Assembly (NCBI GenBank): GCA_024742405.1
Contig: JANSYP010000008.1
Coordinates: forward strand, 103,106 to 167,105
Direction of reading: 5' to 3'
Length of the DNA: 64,000 nucleotides
Source of the DNA: Paracoccaceae bacterium
GTDB lineage: Bacteria > Pseudomonadota > Alphaproteobacteria > Rhodobacterales > Rhodobacteraceae
Part shown: piece after piece, positions 35,605-44,538 of the stretch
How positions within the stretch are numbered: position 1 is the first letter of the stretch
Layout: every line of letters begins with the position of its first letter
Translations under genes and position numbers: made by a program
Notes under the pieces: model-generated
The model's input: only the letters and a program-made list of their open reading frames with translations
The model's database searches: none
What the model was told of the DNA's origin: nothing

Positions 35605-36486
35605 ATGGATATGAAGCTTCTTGAAGACGCTCTTGCCCTGATCGAATGCGGCAGTCTCAGCCGCGCGGCAGAACGACGGCATGTGACGCAGCCGGCCTTC
35701 TCGCGCCGTATCCGGGCGCTGGAGGATTGGGTGGGCGCGCCGCTGCTGGAACGGGGTCCAAACCAGGTTGCGCTTTCGCCGGAACTGCTCGAAGCCGAGC
35801 CCGAGATCCGCGCTCTGCTCGCCCGGACCCGGCAATTGCGCAAAAGGTTCGCCTCGCGCGAGGGGCACGGGCTGACCATGGTTCTGGCCACACAACACGC
35901 CCTCGCCGCGGATGTCTTCCCGAGTGTCTTCGCCAGTTTCGCGGACCGTCGCCCGGAGATTTCCTGGCGCTTGCGAACCCTGAACCGGGAGGATTGCGTG
36001 TCGCTCTTTGTGCGGGGCGATGCGGACCTGCTGCTGTGCTACGAGGCGCGAGGATTTCCTCCCTTGCCGTTTGACACATCGGTCGGGCGCCGCGTCTGGA
36101 GGGGCGATACCCTGATCCCCGTGGTCGGCGGCTCCGCGCGCCATCTGATCGATGCCGAGGGGCGGCTGACCGAAGCGGTCCGGGTTCTGTCCTATCCCAA
36201 CGACAGCCACTTCGGACGCCTGTTGGCCCAGACCGGCCTGTCGGAGGCCTTTCCGCGGGCGGTCACAGGCGGGCGCGAGGTCGAATCCGCGTTTTCGGTC
36301 GGACTTCTGGAACTCATCTGCCGCGGTGCGGGCGTCGGCTGGATCCCCTACACGATGTGCCGGTCCAGTCTCGCCTCGGGAGAGCTGGTGTCGCTTGCCC
36401 GTAACTACGGCGCGATACCCCTCGACATCACGCTCTTCGCCCTCGAGAAAAACCGCCTCGCGCTGGACATTGTACACGCCATCTAG
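35605..36486 (+). CDS. LysR family transcriptional regulator
   Basis: The 293-residue protein has the LysR helix-turn-helix at residues about 1-60 (ALALIECGSLSRAAERRHVTQPAFSRRI, split over the two helices). A periplasmic-binding-like effector domain follows. It is transcribed away from the PLP lyase gene with an 84-102 bp shared control region holding LysR-type boxes. It most likely controls the lyase-TRAP-amidase run in response to the substrate. Confidence 0.92.
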   Translation: MDMKLLEDALALIECGSLSRAAERRHVTQPAFSRRIRALEDWVGAPLLERGPNQVALSPELLEAEPEIRALLARTRQLRKRFASREGHGLTMVLATQHALAADVFPSVFASFADRRPEISWRLRTLNREDCVSLFVRGDADLLLCYEARGFPPLPFDTSVGRRVWRGDTLIPVVGGSARHLIDAEGRLTEAVRVLSYPNDSHFGRLLAQTGLSEAFPRAVTGGREVESAFSVGLLELICRGAGVGWIPYTMCRSSLASGELVSLARNYGAIPLDITLFALEKNRLALDIVHAI

Positions 36487-36706
36487 CGTCAGATTGCTTT
36501 CCGCCCGCCGGTCCTGACGCATCTTGCAGATACCGACCGCCGGCAGGACCCGGTCCTTGCACCGTTTCCGGCCGGTCTTGGGGATGGCGCAACTCTATCC
36601 GGGTCGGGCATTGCACCGGGGCTTTAGGGGATGCCATCGCCTCAAAAGCTGATCCCAGCCATCGGTGCCTGGCCGCGGCGTCGCGCGCTGCGGTTTGCCG
36701 CCTGGC

Positions 36707-37804
36707 TTAGTGGCGCAGGACTGTCATCGCCGAGCTGTCCCAGGCGATCCAGATCGAATCGGTACCCATCCTCTGGACGGTGTCGGCGTCGGTATAGGCC
36801 CGCAACCTCAGGTCCGGCAGGTCGTCGATCGCGAGATCCACAGCCGTGCGACTGCCTTGAAAGGTGCAGTCGGCGATCCGGCCTTTGACCGCATTTGCCG
36901 CTTCGGGCTTGTCGCTATGGAAGGCGATATTCTCCAGACGCAGCGACGCGGACGCGGCCTGTCCGGCTTGTGGTGCGGCATGGGCCGCCTGGCCCCGCAA
37001 GGAGATCCCGTTCCAGTCGAACAGGATCTCGCTCCGGCTGGCGTCGACAGAACGAACGGTTCCATCCAGGAGATTGGTCTCGCCGATGAACTCGGCAACG
37101 AAACGGGTCTCGGGCCGGAAATAGAGGTCTTCGGGCGTGCCATCCTGTTCGATCCGGCCGCTGTTCATCACCACGATCCTGTCAGACATCGTCAGCGCCT
37201 CCTCCTGATCGTGGGTCACGAAGAAGAACGTCTTGTGCGTCTGCCGCTGGATCGACTTCAGTTCGAGCTGCACCTGACCGCGGAGCTTGGCGTCCAGCGC
37301 GCCGAGCGGCTCGTCCAGAAGCAGCAGCGCCGGGTCCAGCGCCAGCGCCCGGGCGAGCGCCACACGTTGCCGCTGTCCCCCCGAAAGCTGCGAGGGATAG
37401 CGATCCGCGAAAGGCGTCAGCTCCAGAAAGGACATGATCTCGTTCAGCCGCTGCTTGATCGCCTCGCGACCCATGCCCTTCAGCTCAAGCCCGAAGGCCA
37501 TGTTCTGGGCCACGGTCATATGGGGGAAGAGGGCATAGTCCTGAAAGACCATGTTGATATGCCGTTTTTCAGGAGGCTGGGCGGTGATGTCCTTACCATT
37601 GAGTAGAATGCGGCCCTGGTCTGGCTTTTCGAACCCGCCAAGGATGCGCAGCGTAGTGGACTTTCCGCAGCCCGACGGGCCGAGGAAGGTTACAAACTCG
37701 CCCTCGGCGATATCGAGATGCATTTCGTGCAGAGCCACGGCGCTGCCAAAGCTCTTGGATATGCCATCAAGCCGGACAAGCGGTGCGGGAGGCTGGGTCG
37801 TCAT
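36707..37804 (-). CDS. ABC transporter ATP-binding protein, polyamine/opine type (PotA-like)
   Basis: The 365-residue ATPase has Walker A GPSGCGKST (42-50), the signature LSGGQRQRVALARAL, Walker B LLLDEPLGALD and the switch His in FFVTHDQEEALTMSD. A C-terminal TOBE domain (about 280-365) is typical of spermidine/putrescine and iron importers. It is last in the ten-gene run and is coupled to the permease by an ATGA overlap. Confidence 0.93.
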   Translation of the reverse strand: MTTQPPAPLVRLDGISKSFGSAVALHEMHLDIAEGEFVTFLGPSGCGKSTTLRILGGFEKPDQGRILLNGKDITAQPPEKRHINMVFQDYALFPHMTVAQNMAFGLELKGMGREAIKQRLNEIMSFLELTPFADRYPSQLSGGQRQRVALARALALDPALLLLDEPLGALDAKLRGQVQLELKSIQRQTHKTFFFVTHDQEEALTMSDRIVVMNSGRIEQDGTPEDLYFRPETRFVAEFIGETNLLDGTVRSVDASRSEILFDWNGISLRGQAAHAAPQAGQAASASLRLENIAFHSDKPEAANAVKGRIADCTFQGSRTAVDLAIDDLPDLRLRAYTDADTVQRMGTDSIWIAWDSSAMTVLRH

Positions 37805-38589
37805 TGGCTGTCTTTCTTCATGCGGCGGCTGGAGCGTTCGGCCCAGACCCCGAGAACGGCGGTGAGCACCAGGGCGACCGTCGCGATTGCGTTGATCTCC
37901 GGCGACATGCCGGAGCGGAGCATCGCGAAGATCAGCACCGGGAGGGTGGGGTCGTATCCGCCGAGGAAGAAGGAGCGGACGAAATCGTCGAAGCTCAGCA
38001 GCAGGCAGAAGATGCCCGCGCCGATCAGGGCCGGTTTCAGATAGGGCAGCGTGATCCGCATGAAGGTCACGAACGGATCGGCGCCCAGATCCCGCGCGGC
38101 CTCGCCCATGCTCTTGGGCAGGGTCGACAAACGGGCGATCACGACGAGCGACACGAAGGGCACGTTGTGAACCGCGTGGGCCCAGATGATCGCGAACATG
38201 CCCGGCTCGATCCCGAGCTGGCGGGCATAGATCCGAAACGCGATGGCCGAGATGATCCCCGGGACGAGCGCGGGCAGGATCATCAGCGCATAGACCGCGG
38301 CGCGCCCGGCGAACTTGTCTCGCGCCAGAAGAACCGCCAACCAGGTGCCCATCACGATGGAAATCAGAGTCGAGATGATCGCGATCGCCACCGAATAGGA
38401 GAAGGTGAAAATGACGTCGGTGTCGGCAAAAACACCCAGATACCAGTCGAGCGTCCAGGACCGGATCGGGAAGCCGATGAACTTGCTGTCCTTGAAGCCC
38501 ATCACCACCATCAGCACGAGCGGCACGAAGAGATAGACGACGAAGGCCCAGAAGATCACGGACAGCAGAACACGATGGGAGCGGGTCAT
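37801..38589 (-). CDS. ABC transporter permease, PotC-like
   Basis: The 262-residue inner-membrane protein has six helices and the EAA loop EAARDLGADPFVTFMRITLPYL that docks the ATPase. It is the second permease of the polyamine-type importer. Both ends overlap neighbouring genes by 4 bp (ATGA), so the subunits are made in step. The ATG at 38589 is fixed by that overlap. Confidence 0.93.
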   Translation of the reverse strand: MTRSHRVLLSVIFWAFVVYLFVPLVLMVVMGFKDSKFIGFPIRSWTLDWYLGVFADTDVIFTFSYSVAIAIISTLISIVMGTWLAVLLARDKFAGRAAVYALMILPALVPGIISAIAFRIYARQLGIEPGMFAIIWAHAVHNVPFVSLVVIARLSTLPKSMGEAARDLGADPFVTFMRITLPYLKPALIGAGIFCLLLSFDDFVRSFFLGGYDPTLPVLIFAMLRSGMSPEINAIATVALVLTAVLGVWAERSSRRMKKDSQ

Positions 38590-39581
38590 TTGCTGTCCCC
38601 TTTCCGCAAGGCCGAGATAAACCGGCTGAAGATACCGGTGAGAAGAAGCGCCGCGACGAACATGATCACCGCAAAGGCGGCGCCCGTGGGCCACTTGTCC
38701 CCGGCCACATGGAAGAACCCTGCGATGGTCTGGGCAAAGACGGTGCTGTTCGGACCACCAAGCAGAACCGGAGTGCCGTAATAGCCGGTCGAGATCAGGA
38801 ACACGAGAATGCAGCCTGAACCGACCCCCTCGAGAGAGAGCGGCAGCGTGATCCGCCAGAAGCGGGTCCAGGCGCCCGCGCCCAGATCGGCGGCGGCTTC
38901 TGTGATGTTGCGGGGCAACTTTTCCAGCGCCGAGTAGAGCGGCAGAAGCATATAGAGCGCGGTGAGGTAGATCAGGCCGACGCTTACGGAAAAGCCAGTA
39001 TACATGAAGGGAATTGGCCGCTCGATCAGACCAAGCCATTGCAGGGCGATATTGACCGCGCCGTTGTTGCCTAGAAGGATCATGATCGCGTAGGTGCGCA
39101 CGATCTCGCCGGTCCAGAACGGGATCAGGAGCAGCAGGAGCAGCGCCAGCTGGTTGTGGCGTTTCACATGGCGCGCCAGGAAGTACGCCACCGGATAGGT
39201 GATGATCAGCGTGACCAAGGTCAGCATCGCCGAATAGCCCAGCGTGCGGAAAAATGGCCGCTGGAAAACGCTCTGCTCGAAGAACGCCACGTAGTTGGCA
39301 AGCGTGAAATGAGTCTCCTGCCCGACGGTCACCGGGTAGGCATCCATCAGGCTGACGCGGAGCATCTGCAACATCGGGCCCAGATGCTGGGTCAGAACCC
39401 AGATCAGCGGGATCAGCGCGAGCATGAGGAACTGCCGGCGCGGCGACGCGAAAACCACAGCCGACAAGAGCTGGTAGGGCCGCCAGGCCACGAACCGGCC
39501 CCATGCCGCTGGTCGGTCTCCGCCGCCAGCGGCCGCGACTTGCGTACGCTCTGCGCCGATAGGCGCAGCGTCGTTGGTCAT
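38586..39581 (-). CDS. ABC transporter permease, PotB-like
   Basis: The 331-residue permease has an N-terminal extension of about 55 residues before the first helix and six to seven helices. The EAA loop is ITEAAADLGAGAWTRFWRITL. It pairs with the PotC-like permease. A 90-bp gap holding a long stem-loop separates it from the upstream binding-protein gene. Confidence 0.93.
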   Translation of the reverse strand: MTNDAAPIGAERTQVAAAGGGDRPAAWGRFVAWRPYQLLSAVVFASPRRQFLMLALIPLIWVLTQHLGPMLQMLRVSLMDAYPVTVGQETHFTLANYVAFFEQSVFQRPFFRTLGYSAMLTLVTLIITYPVAYFLARHVKRHNQLALLLLLLIPFWTGEIVRTYAIMILLGNNGAVNIALQWLGLIERPIPFMYTGFSVSVGLIYLTALYMLLPLYSALEKLPRNITEAAADLGAGAWTRFWRITLPLSLEGVGSGCILVFLISTGYYGTPVLLGGPNSTVFAQTIAGFFHVAGDKWPTGAAFAVIMFVAALLLTGIFSRFISALRKGDSK

Positions 39582-39619
39582 TGCAGTTCCTCGCTAAGGG
39601 GTCTCAGATCGTGAAGCGC

Positions 39620-39654
39620 CCGCGGCCCCTGTCGGTTTGCACCGGGGGCCGCGG
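39620..39654. repeat. Stem-loop between binding-protein and permease genes of the first ABC operon
   Basis: Perfect 10-bp arms CCGCGGCCCC and GGGGCCGCGG enclose a further CGGT/ACCG pair. No T-run follows. It is placed like the REP-type stabilisers found after binding-protein genes, which keep their mRNA more abundant than permease mRNA. Confidence 0.7.
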
Positions 39655-39671
39655 ACGTGTCGGGCGAGGCC

Positions 39672-40778
39672 TCAGGCGGCCTTGATCGCTTCCACCGCCG
39701 GATCGACCAGGCTGTATTTCAGTTCGTTCGCTTCGGCGCGGAAGAATTGCAGGTTGGCGAGTTCCTCCTCGGTGAAGGCAGACGCGGCTTTTTCGGCCTC
39801 GGTCAGATGCTGGTCCGCGCCGTTGAACGTCGAAATGAAGCCCGAGGCCCTGGTCATCTCGGCGCCGATCTCGGGCGAGGACAGGATCGCATCGAGGAAG
39901 AGATAGGCGTTGTCGGCGTTCGGCGCGTTGTTGGCGATGTTGTATGTGTAGACAAAGCCGTAGGATCCTTCCTTAGGGATCGTCATCGACACAGGGAAGC
40001 CGTCCGCCATCAGTGCTGCAATCGGCCCGTTCCAGGCGCAGGCCATGGTGATGTCCTGGTTGACGAACATCTGCTGCACTTCGGCGCCGCTGTCATAGTA
40101 TTTGCGCACCAGCGGCTTCTTCTCGATCAGGAAATCGCGCGCCTCCGCCACGATCTCGGCGGCCTTCTCCGGATCGTCGAGATAGGCGACCATGTTGCCG
40201 TCATAGCCCTTCATGAGCATCACGATCGAGAGCATGTCCTGGATCGTGTAGGCGGTCTGGCCGGCGTATTTGTCGGAGAAGAACGTGTACCAGCTCTTGA
40301 CGTCCTCTTCGGGCACGAGCTCGTTATTGTAGGCGAGCACTTCCATACCCGACAGGATCGGCGCGCCCCATTTGTTGCCGTTGATCGTCGACCAGTCGCT
40401 CTCCGAATAGATCGGGTTCATCGCACCCCAGTTGGTCAGGCGTCCGGCATCGAGTGGCGCCAGCAGGTCGCTGTCGATGAACTGAAGGAACCTGTGGCCG
40501 GCGACGGTCACGATGTCCACGGTCGGCTCCGGCGCTTCGGCCGCGAGCAGGTTGAACTGCTTGCCCTGGTCATCGACGAGGCGAATGTTCACCTTGATAC
40601 CGGTTTCCGACTCGAACTGATCCTTGAACGCTTCGGGGACGAAATCGGTATAGGTCCAGATATTCACCTCGCCGCCCGCAGCACGGGCGGGGCGCAGGTA
40701 GGCCGGGCTGGCGAGCACCGCGGCAGAGGCTGCTGTCGTGCCTAGAAATTTGCGGCGGCTCAGGGGTAGTTTGGTCAT
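39672..40778 (-). CDS. ABC transporter substrate-binding protein, PotD-like, Tat-exported
   Basis: A 368-residue periplasmic receptor with a twin-arginine signal (SRRKFLG at residues 7-13, cut near ARA-AGG). The mature part has the PotD/opine-binding fold (EVNIWTYTDFVPEAFKDQFE). The family binds polyamines, opines and other cationic amines. Its gene follows the opine-type dehydrogenase by 64 bp, which links the imported compound to that enzyme. The substrate is not determined. Confidence 0.92.
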   Translation of the reverse strand: MTKLPLSRRKFLGTTAASAAVLASPAYLRPARAAGGEVNIWTYTDFVPEAFKDQFESETGIKVNIRLVDDQGKQFNLLAAEAPEPTVDIVTVAGHRFLQFIDSDLLAPLDAGRLTNWGAMNPIYSESDWSTINGNKWGAPILSGMEVLAYNNELVPEEDVKSWYTFFSDKYAGQTAYTIQDMLSIVMLMKGYDGNMVAYLDDPEKAAEIVAEARDFLIEKKPLVRKYYDSGAEVQQMFVNQDITMACAWNGPIAALMADGFPVSMTIPKEGSYGFVYTYNIANNAPNADNAYLFLDAILSSPEIGAEMTRASGFISTFNGADQHLTEAEKAASAFTEEELANLQFFRAEANELKYSLVDPAVEAIKAA

Positions 40779-40842
40779 TTTTTTCTCCTTGCTGGGTCTT
40801 CAGGCGTTATTTTGCTTCTTTGGCTGCGCGCAGTGAACCCTG

Positions 40843-41961
40843 TCAGGTTTTCTCGGCACAAGCTTCTTTTGGGTCCAGACGGCCGGTTTTGGCGGCCTCG
40901 GCCAGATCTGCCAGACTGCAGTGCTCGAGCGATAACGCATTGAGCAACTGGTTTTCGGCGGTGAAGTCCCGCCCGTACATGGCCGAGAAGATCGCGATGC
41001 CGGCTTCGTGCAGCACCGCCGGCCGCCCCACAAGCTTGCCCAGGACCGCGACGGGCACAAGGCCGTAGGGAACATCTTCGGTGACATAGCGGGTGTCGGC
41101 AGTCGCCGGCCCTGTGCCGCCGTTCCCCTGCGCGTGCATCTGCTGGTTCATCTCAGAGATCGAGGCCACGGGCACGTGAAAGGACAGGTGAAAATGCTCG
41201 AAGATGGTCTTGACCGACAGACCGAGCGCCTGCGCGATCGCCAGCCGCTCATCGTCAAGCCGCTCCAGGAGGCGCCCGACCGTTGGGGTGACGTTCTTGC
41301 CCTGGCTCCAGGTCTCGCCCTGCTCCATCCGGGTGATGTTGCCGAGCGCGATGCCCATGTGGTTCTGCGGGTTCAGGTTCGACAGCGTGATCGCCAACAG
41401 CCCCTCGCGCGGTGCAAAAACCTCGCCGAACAGCGTCTCGCACAGCACCATCTGCGCGTCTTGCTCGGATGCCGGCAACGTGCACATGTCGACCTTTGCG
41501 CGCACGGTGTTGACTTGGACATCGGTCCCGCTTTTGCGCCGGCCGGTGACGGCCGTGGTGCCCCAGGCGGTGATCGGGATCTCGATCCCGCGGGCAGCCA
41601 GAAGGCGCGCGAGATAGAGCGCTCCGAAAGAGCCGTGGGATGAGATGAGCACACGATGATCCGCGCGGATGTGCGGCGCCAGCGCGTCGAACACCGTTTT
41701 ATGCCCATAGCCCGGCAGCGCGATCAACAGAACATCGTTCGCGTCTGCAAGCGTCGCTGCGGACGTGGCCACCGAGGGCGAAAAGACACCCTCCAACGCG
41801 CCCCGGGCCGTCAGCTTTTCGCCTTCTGCAAGCTCCACTGTGCCCGCCCCGGAAGGCGACCAGAGCATCGGCGCGTGCCCCTTCTGCTCCAGCAGCGCGG
41901 CTGTGGCGAAGGCGATGGAACCTGCGCCAGCGATCCCGACCTTCATCTGTTCACCGCTCAT
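40843..41961 (-). CDS. NAD(P)-dependent octopine/nopaline dehydrogenase family protein
   Basis: The 372-residue enzyme has an N-terminal Rossmann domain (GIAGAGSIAFATAALLE from about residue 9). The C-terminal helical domain of opine dehydrogenases follows; NPQNHMGIALGN lies where the catalytic His of the family is expected. Such enzymes join or split an amino acid and a 2-oxo acid at the amino nitrogen. In a catabolic setting the oxidative, splitting direction is plausible. The start overlaps the CMD gene stop (ATGA); an internal ATG at 41946 (MKVGIAG) is an alternative. Confidence 0.85.
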   Translation of the reverse strand: MSGEQMKVGIAGAGSIAFATAALLEQKGHAPMLWSPSGAGTVELAEGEKLTARGALEGVFSPSVATSAATLADANDVLLIALPGYGHKTVFDALAPHIRADHRVLISSHGSFGALYLARLLAARGIEIPITAWGTTAVTGRRKSGTDVQVNTVRAKVDMCTLPASEQDAQMVLCETLFGEVFAPREGLLAITLSNLNPQNHMGIALGNITRMEQGETWSQGKNVTPTVGRLLERLDDERLAIAQALGLSVKTIFEHFHLSFHVPVASISEMNQQMHAQGNGGTGPATADTRYVTEDVPYGLVPVAVLGKLVGRPAVLHEAGIAIFSAMYGRDFTAENQLLNALSLEHCSLADLAEAAKTGRLDPKEACAEKT

Positions 41962-42548
41962 GCCGCGTCACTCCTGCGCACCGGATCTCCAAGCACATGC
42001 ATCAGCCGGTTCGCCCATCCGAACAAGGCAGTCGAAAGTATGAGGTCGAGGATCTCGGCCTCATCAAAACCCGCCTCCTGTAGCGCCGCCATATCCGACG
42101 CATCCGCCTCTGACGGGCAGGCCGACAGTTTGCGCGCAAAGTCGAAAATCGCGCGGTCGCGGGGCGACAGATCAGCCTCTGCACCATTCGCAAAGAGCGC
42201 GTCGGTCACTTCGGTGCTGTTCTCAAGCTGGGCATGGCGCGCCGCGTGCACGGCGGCGCAATAGATGCACCGATTGACGATGGAGGCGCCAAGCGCCCCA
42301 AGCTCCCGCTCCGCCCGGCTCAGCCCGCCCTCATCATACATGATCGCGTTGAAGAGCGGCGAGCGCACCGCGAGGCTCTCCACATCGTGGGCCAGAACGA
42401 GCACATAGTCCGACACCTTCGTGTTGGACGGGGTCACCTGCAACGCCGAGAGTTGCGCCTCCGTGGCGTCCTCGAGTTTGACCGGCGCGACACGCGGCAA
42501 CCATCGCGGCACTGTGCGGGTGAACTTGTGGACCACATTCTCGGTCAT
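41958..42548 (-). CDS. Carboxymuconolactone decarboxylase/AhpD-like protein with intact Cys pair
   Basis: The 196-residue protein has an AhpD-type active site: Glu in SRAERELGALG followed by CIYCAAVH, that is CxxCxxxH. AhpD proteins reduce peroxides using a disulfide relay. It resembles one half of the paired CMD families I recall as Avi_7169/Avi_7170. Both ends overlap neighbours by 4 bp (ATGA), between the second CMD gene and the dehydrogenase. A role in removing peroxide made by the nearby flavin monooxygenase is plausible but inferred. Confidence 0.85.
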   Translation of the reverse strand: MTENVVHKFTRTVPRWLPRVAPVKLEDATEAQLSALQVTPSNTKVSDYVLVLAHDVESLAVRSPLFNAIMYDEGGLSRAERELGALGASIVNRCIYCAAVHAARHAQLENSTEVTDALFANGAEADLSPRDRAIFDFARKLSACPSEADASDMAALQEAGFDEAEILDLILSTALFGWANRLMHVLGDPVRRSDAA

Positions 42549-43036
42549 TCCGCCGTCCCTGCCATGAGTTTGAGCCCTGCGACGAGGCGCAATTGGTAAG
42601 CCAGGAAGGCATTCAATTCGCACAACCGCACGATATCTGCATCGGTTGTGCCAGAAGCCTTGAGACGCTCGATATCCACGCGGGCGATATCCTTGGGCGC
42701 GCGGGCCACCTTGTCCATGAAGGTAATCACCTCCACCAGGCCCTTGTCGCGGCCGTCCTGCGCCGGGTCGGCGAGCCAGGCATAGTCCTGCCCCTGCTGG
42801 CGTGCGGCATAGCGTTGGGCGACCTGCTCCTCGCCATTCAGCCGCGCAATCCGCGCGGCGAGGGCCGCACGCATGTCGGCAGGCCAGGCACCGCAATCCT
42901 GGGGCGCCAGCACGGCCTGCTCCGCAGCGTCGGTCTTTTCCAGCACCGACGCCCGCAGGGTGGCTGCAGCGGACCCCGCGCCGCCCTCCGTCACGCCGCC
43001 TTCGACAAGGCTGGTGGTCTGCCAGATGTCGCTCAC
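42545..43036 (-). CDS. CMD-domain protein lacking the catalytic Cys pair
   Basis: The 163-residue protein has a CMD-like fold, but the active-site segment reads ADIVRLCELNAFLAYQLR, with only one Cys and no following Cys or His. It should not be a peroxidase by itself and may be a structural partner of the neighbouring intact CMD protein. It starts at a GTG that overlaps the monooxygenase stop (GTGA) and has GGAGG seven bases upstream. It overlaps the next gene by ATGA. Confidence 0.78.
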   Translation of the reverse strand: MSDIWQTTSLVEGGVTEGGAGSAAATLRASVLEKTDAAEQAVLAPQDCGAWPADMRAALAARIARLNGEEQVAQRYAARQQGQDYAWLADPAQDGRDKGLVEVITFMDKVARAPKDIARVDIERLKASGTTDADIVRLCELNAFLAYQLRLVAGLKLMAGTAE

Positions 43037-44499
43037 GCATCCACCTCCTGCGGCAGATCGCTGGCGACCCATTCGTCGCCGATCAGTTCCGGGGTGTCAT
43101 AGTCCAGAAAACCCTGCCAATGGGCCTCGACATCCTCGGCATAGAGCTTGGCGGCGATGTCGCGCGCGAGCCAGGCTGCTCCATCCGACACGCCCGGCAC
43201 GTCGCCGCTGACCTTGCCGAGGCTCGCGGTGGCCCCGTAGTTGAAGCAATAGACATTGGACAGCCACGGCGCACTGCCGGGTGTCTTTTCGCGGAAGGTG
43301 AAGTCCGGGTTGAGATAGGGAAAGCGGCCGAGATCCGCGTTCTCTTCGCTTGCGGGCGGCGTGTAGACATCCTGCCAGAGCTGGATCTGGCCTGCGGCCT
43401 CGCCGAACTCCACCCGCATCATCGGATCGGTCACAAAGCCGGTGCCGAGGATCAGGAAATCGGCCAGATAGCTCGTCCCGTCGGCAAAGCTTATCTTCAC
43501 CCCGCTGCCCTGCTCCTCCACTTTGGTGGTGGCCTTGCCGAAGTGGAAATAGGCGTTCTTGTGGCAGCTCACGCGGAGTGTCGAGCCGTGGGGGGCCGGC
43601 GTCTGGGTCGCGAAACTGTACTGCATGAAGCGCCAGCGCCATGCGTCGGACAATGCCGCATAGCCGGCGGTGAACCCGTAGCTTCCGATACCCATCATCT
43701 TGTTGACGACCGGCATGTCCTTGCGGCGGATCAGATGGCGCACCTCGGCCGCGCCGTGCTCCAGCGCTTCCGCGGAATTGTCGACCGCCGACGCGCCGAC
43801 GCCGATCACGGCCACCTTCTTGTTTTTCAGTCCGGCAAAATCGATCTCGTCCGCGCTGTGCGCCCAGAGCCGCCGCGGCAGATCGCCGATGAAGCCCGGA
43901 ATGTTCGGTTTGCCGGTGCCGTCCCGCCCCGTGGCCGAAACGAGCTTGCGCGCGAGGATCGACCCGGAGGTCGCGCCGGAAAGATGCAGGCGCAAGAGAT
44001 CGCCCTCGGGTTCGACCAGATCAACCGACACCTCGTTTTCGACCGGGATGTCCAGCGCCTTGCGGTACCATTTCAGGTACTCCATCCACATCGGCCGTGG
44101 GATCTTGTCGAGCTTTTCCCAGTCAGCGGTGCCGAACTGTGCCCTGTACCAGGCCTGGAACGTCAGTGGGCCAAGGCCAAAGGCCGGGCCGGTCAGTGTC
44201 TTGGGCGAGCGCAGCGTGACCATGCGCGCATAGTTCAGCCAGGGCCCCTCGAAGCCCGCGGGAGAACGGTCGAGGACGCGGATATTGTCGACACCGCCGG
44301 TGCGTAGGGCGAGCCAGGCCACCATCCCGCACATACCGCCACCGATGATCACGACGTCATGGATCTTTTCGCCGTCCTTCGTGCGCGCCGGCACCCAGGA
44401 CTTGCCCGGATAAAGAAGGTGGCTGAGATCCTCCTTGAGGCGGGCTTCGAGTGCGGCCAGACCCTGGCCGTCGATTGAAGGCGTCATTGCACCGTCCAT
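43033..44499 (-). CDS. FAD-dependent NAD(P)H monooxygenase (flavin-containing monooxygenase type)
   Basis: The 488-residue enzyme has an N-terminal FAD-binding Rossmann motif (VVIIGGGMCGMVAWLAL, about 48-64). A second NADPH-binding motif (VAVIGVGASAVDNS, about 230-243) and a closing ATG-like ILGTGFVTD follow. This is the layout of class B flavin monooxygenases that add oxygen to nitrogen or sulfur or make esters from ketones. The substrate is unknown. It is coupled to the degenerate CMD gene by a GTGA overlap. ATG at 44487 is an alternative start. Confidence 0.86.
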   Translation of the reverse strand: MDGAMTPSIDGQGLAALEARLKEDLSHLLYPGKSWVPARTKDGEKIHDVVIIGGGMCGMVAWLALRTGGVDNIRVLDRSPAGFEGPWLNYARMVTLRSPKTLTGPAFGLGPLTFQAWYRAQFGTADWEKLDKIPRPMWMEYLKWYRKALDIPVENEVSVDLVEPEGDLLRLHLSGATSGSILARKLVSATGRDGTGKPNIPGFIGDLPRRLWAHSADEIDFAGLKNKKVAVIGVGASAVDNSAEALEHGAAEVRHLIRRKDMPVVNKMMGIGSYGFTAGYAALSDAWRWRFMQYSFATQTPAPHGSTLRVSCHKNAYFHFGKATTKVEEQGSGVKISFADGTSYLADFLILGTGFVTDPMMRVEFGEAAGQIQLWQDVYTPPASEENADLGRFPYLNPDFTFREKTPGSAPWLSNVYCFNYGATASLGKVSGDVPGVSDGAAWLARDIAAKLYAEDVEAHWQGFLDYDTPELIGDEWVASDLPQEVDA

Positions 44500-44538
44500 G
44501 TGTCTGTCATGCCTCTTGTTTCTGCCGCATTGAAAAGC

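Noticed and set aside
40843-41961. Opine-type dehydrogenase as part of an opine metallophore (staphylopine-like) system
   Set aside because: No nicotianamine synthase-like gene, no metal importer and no TonB receptor are nearby, and the dehydrogenase is of the octopine/nopaline type.
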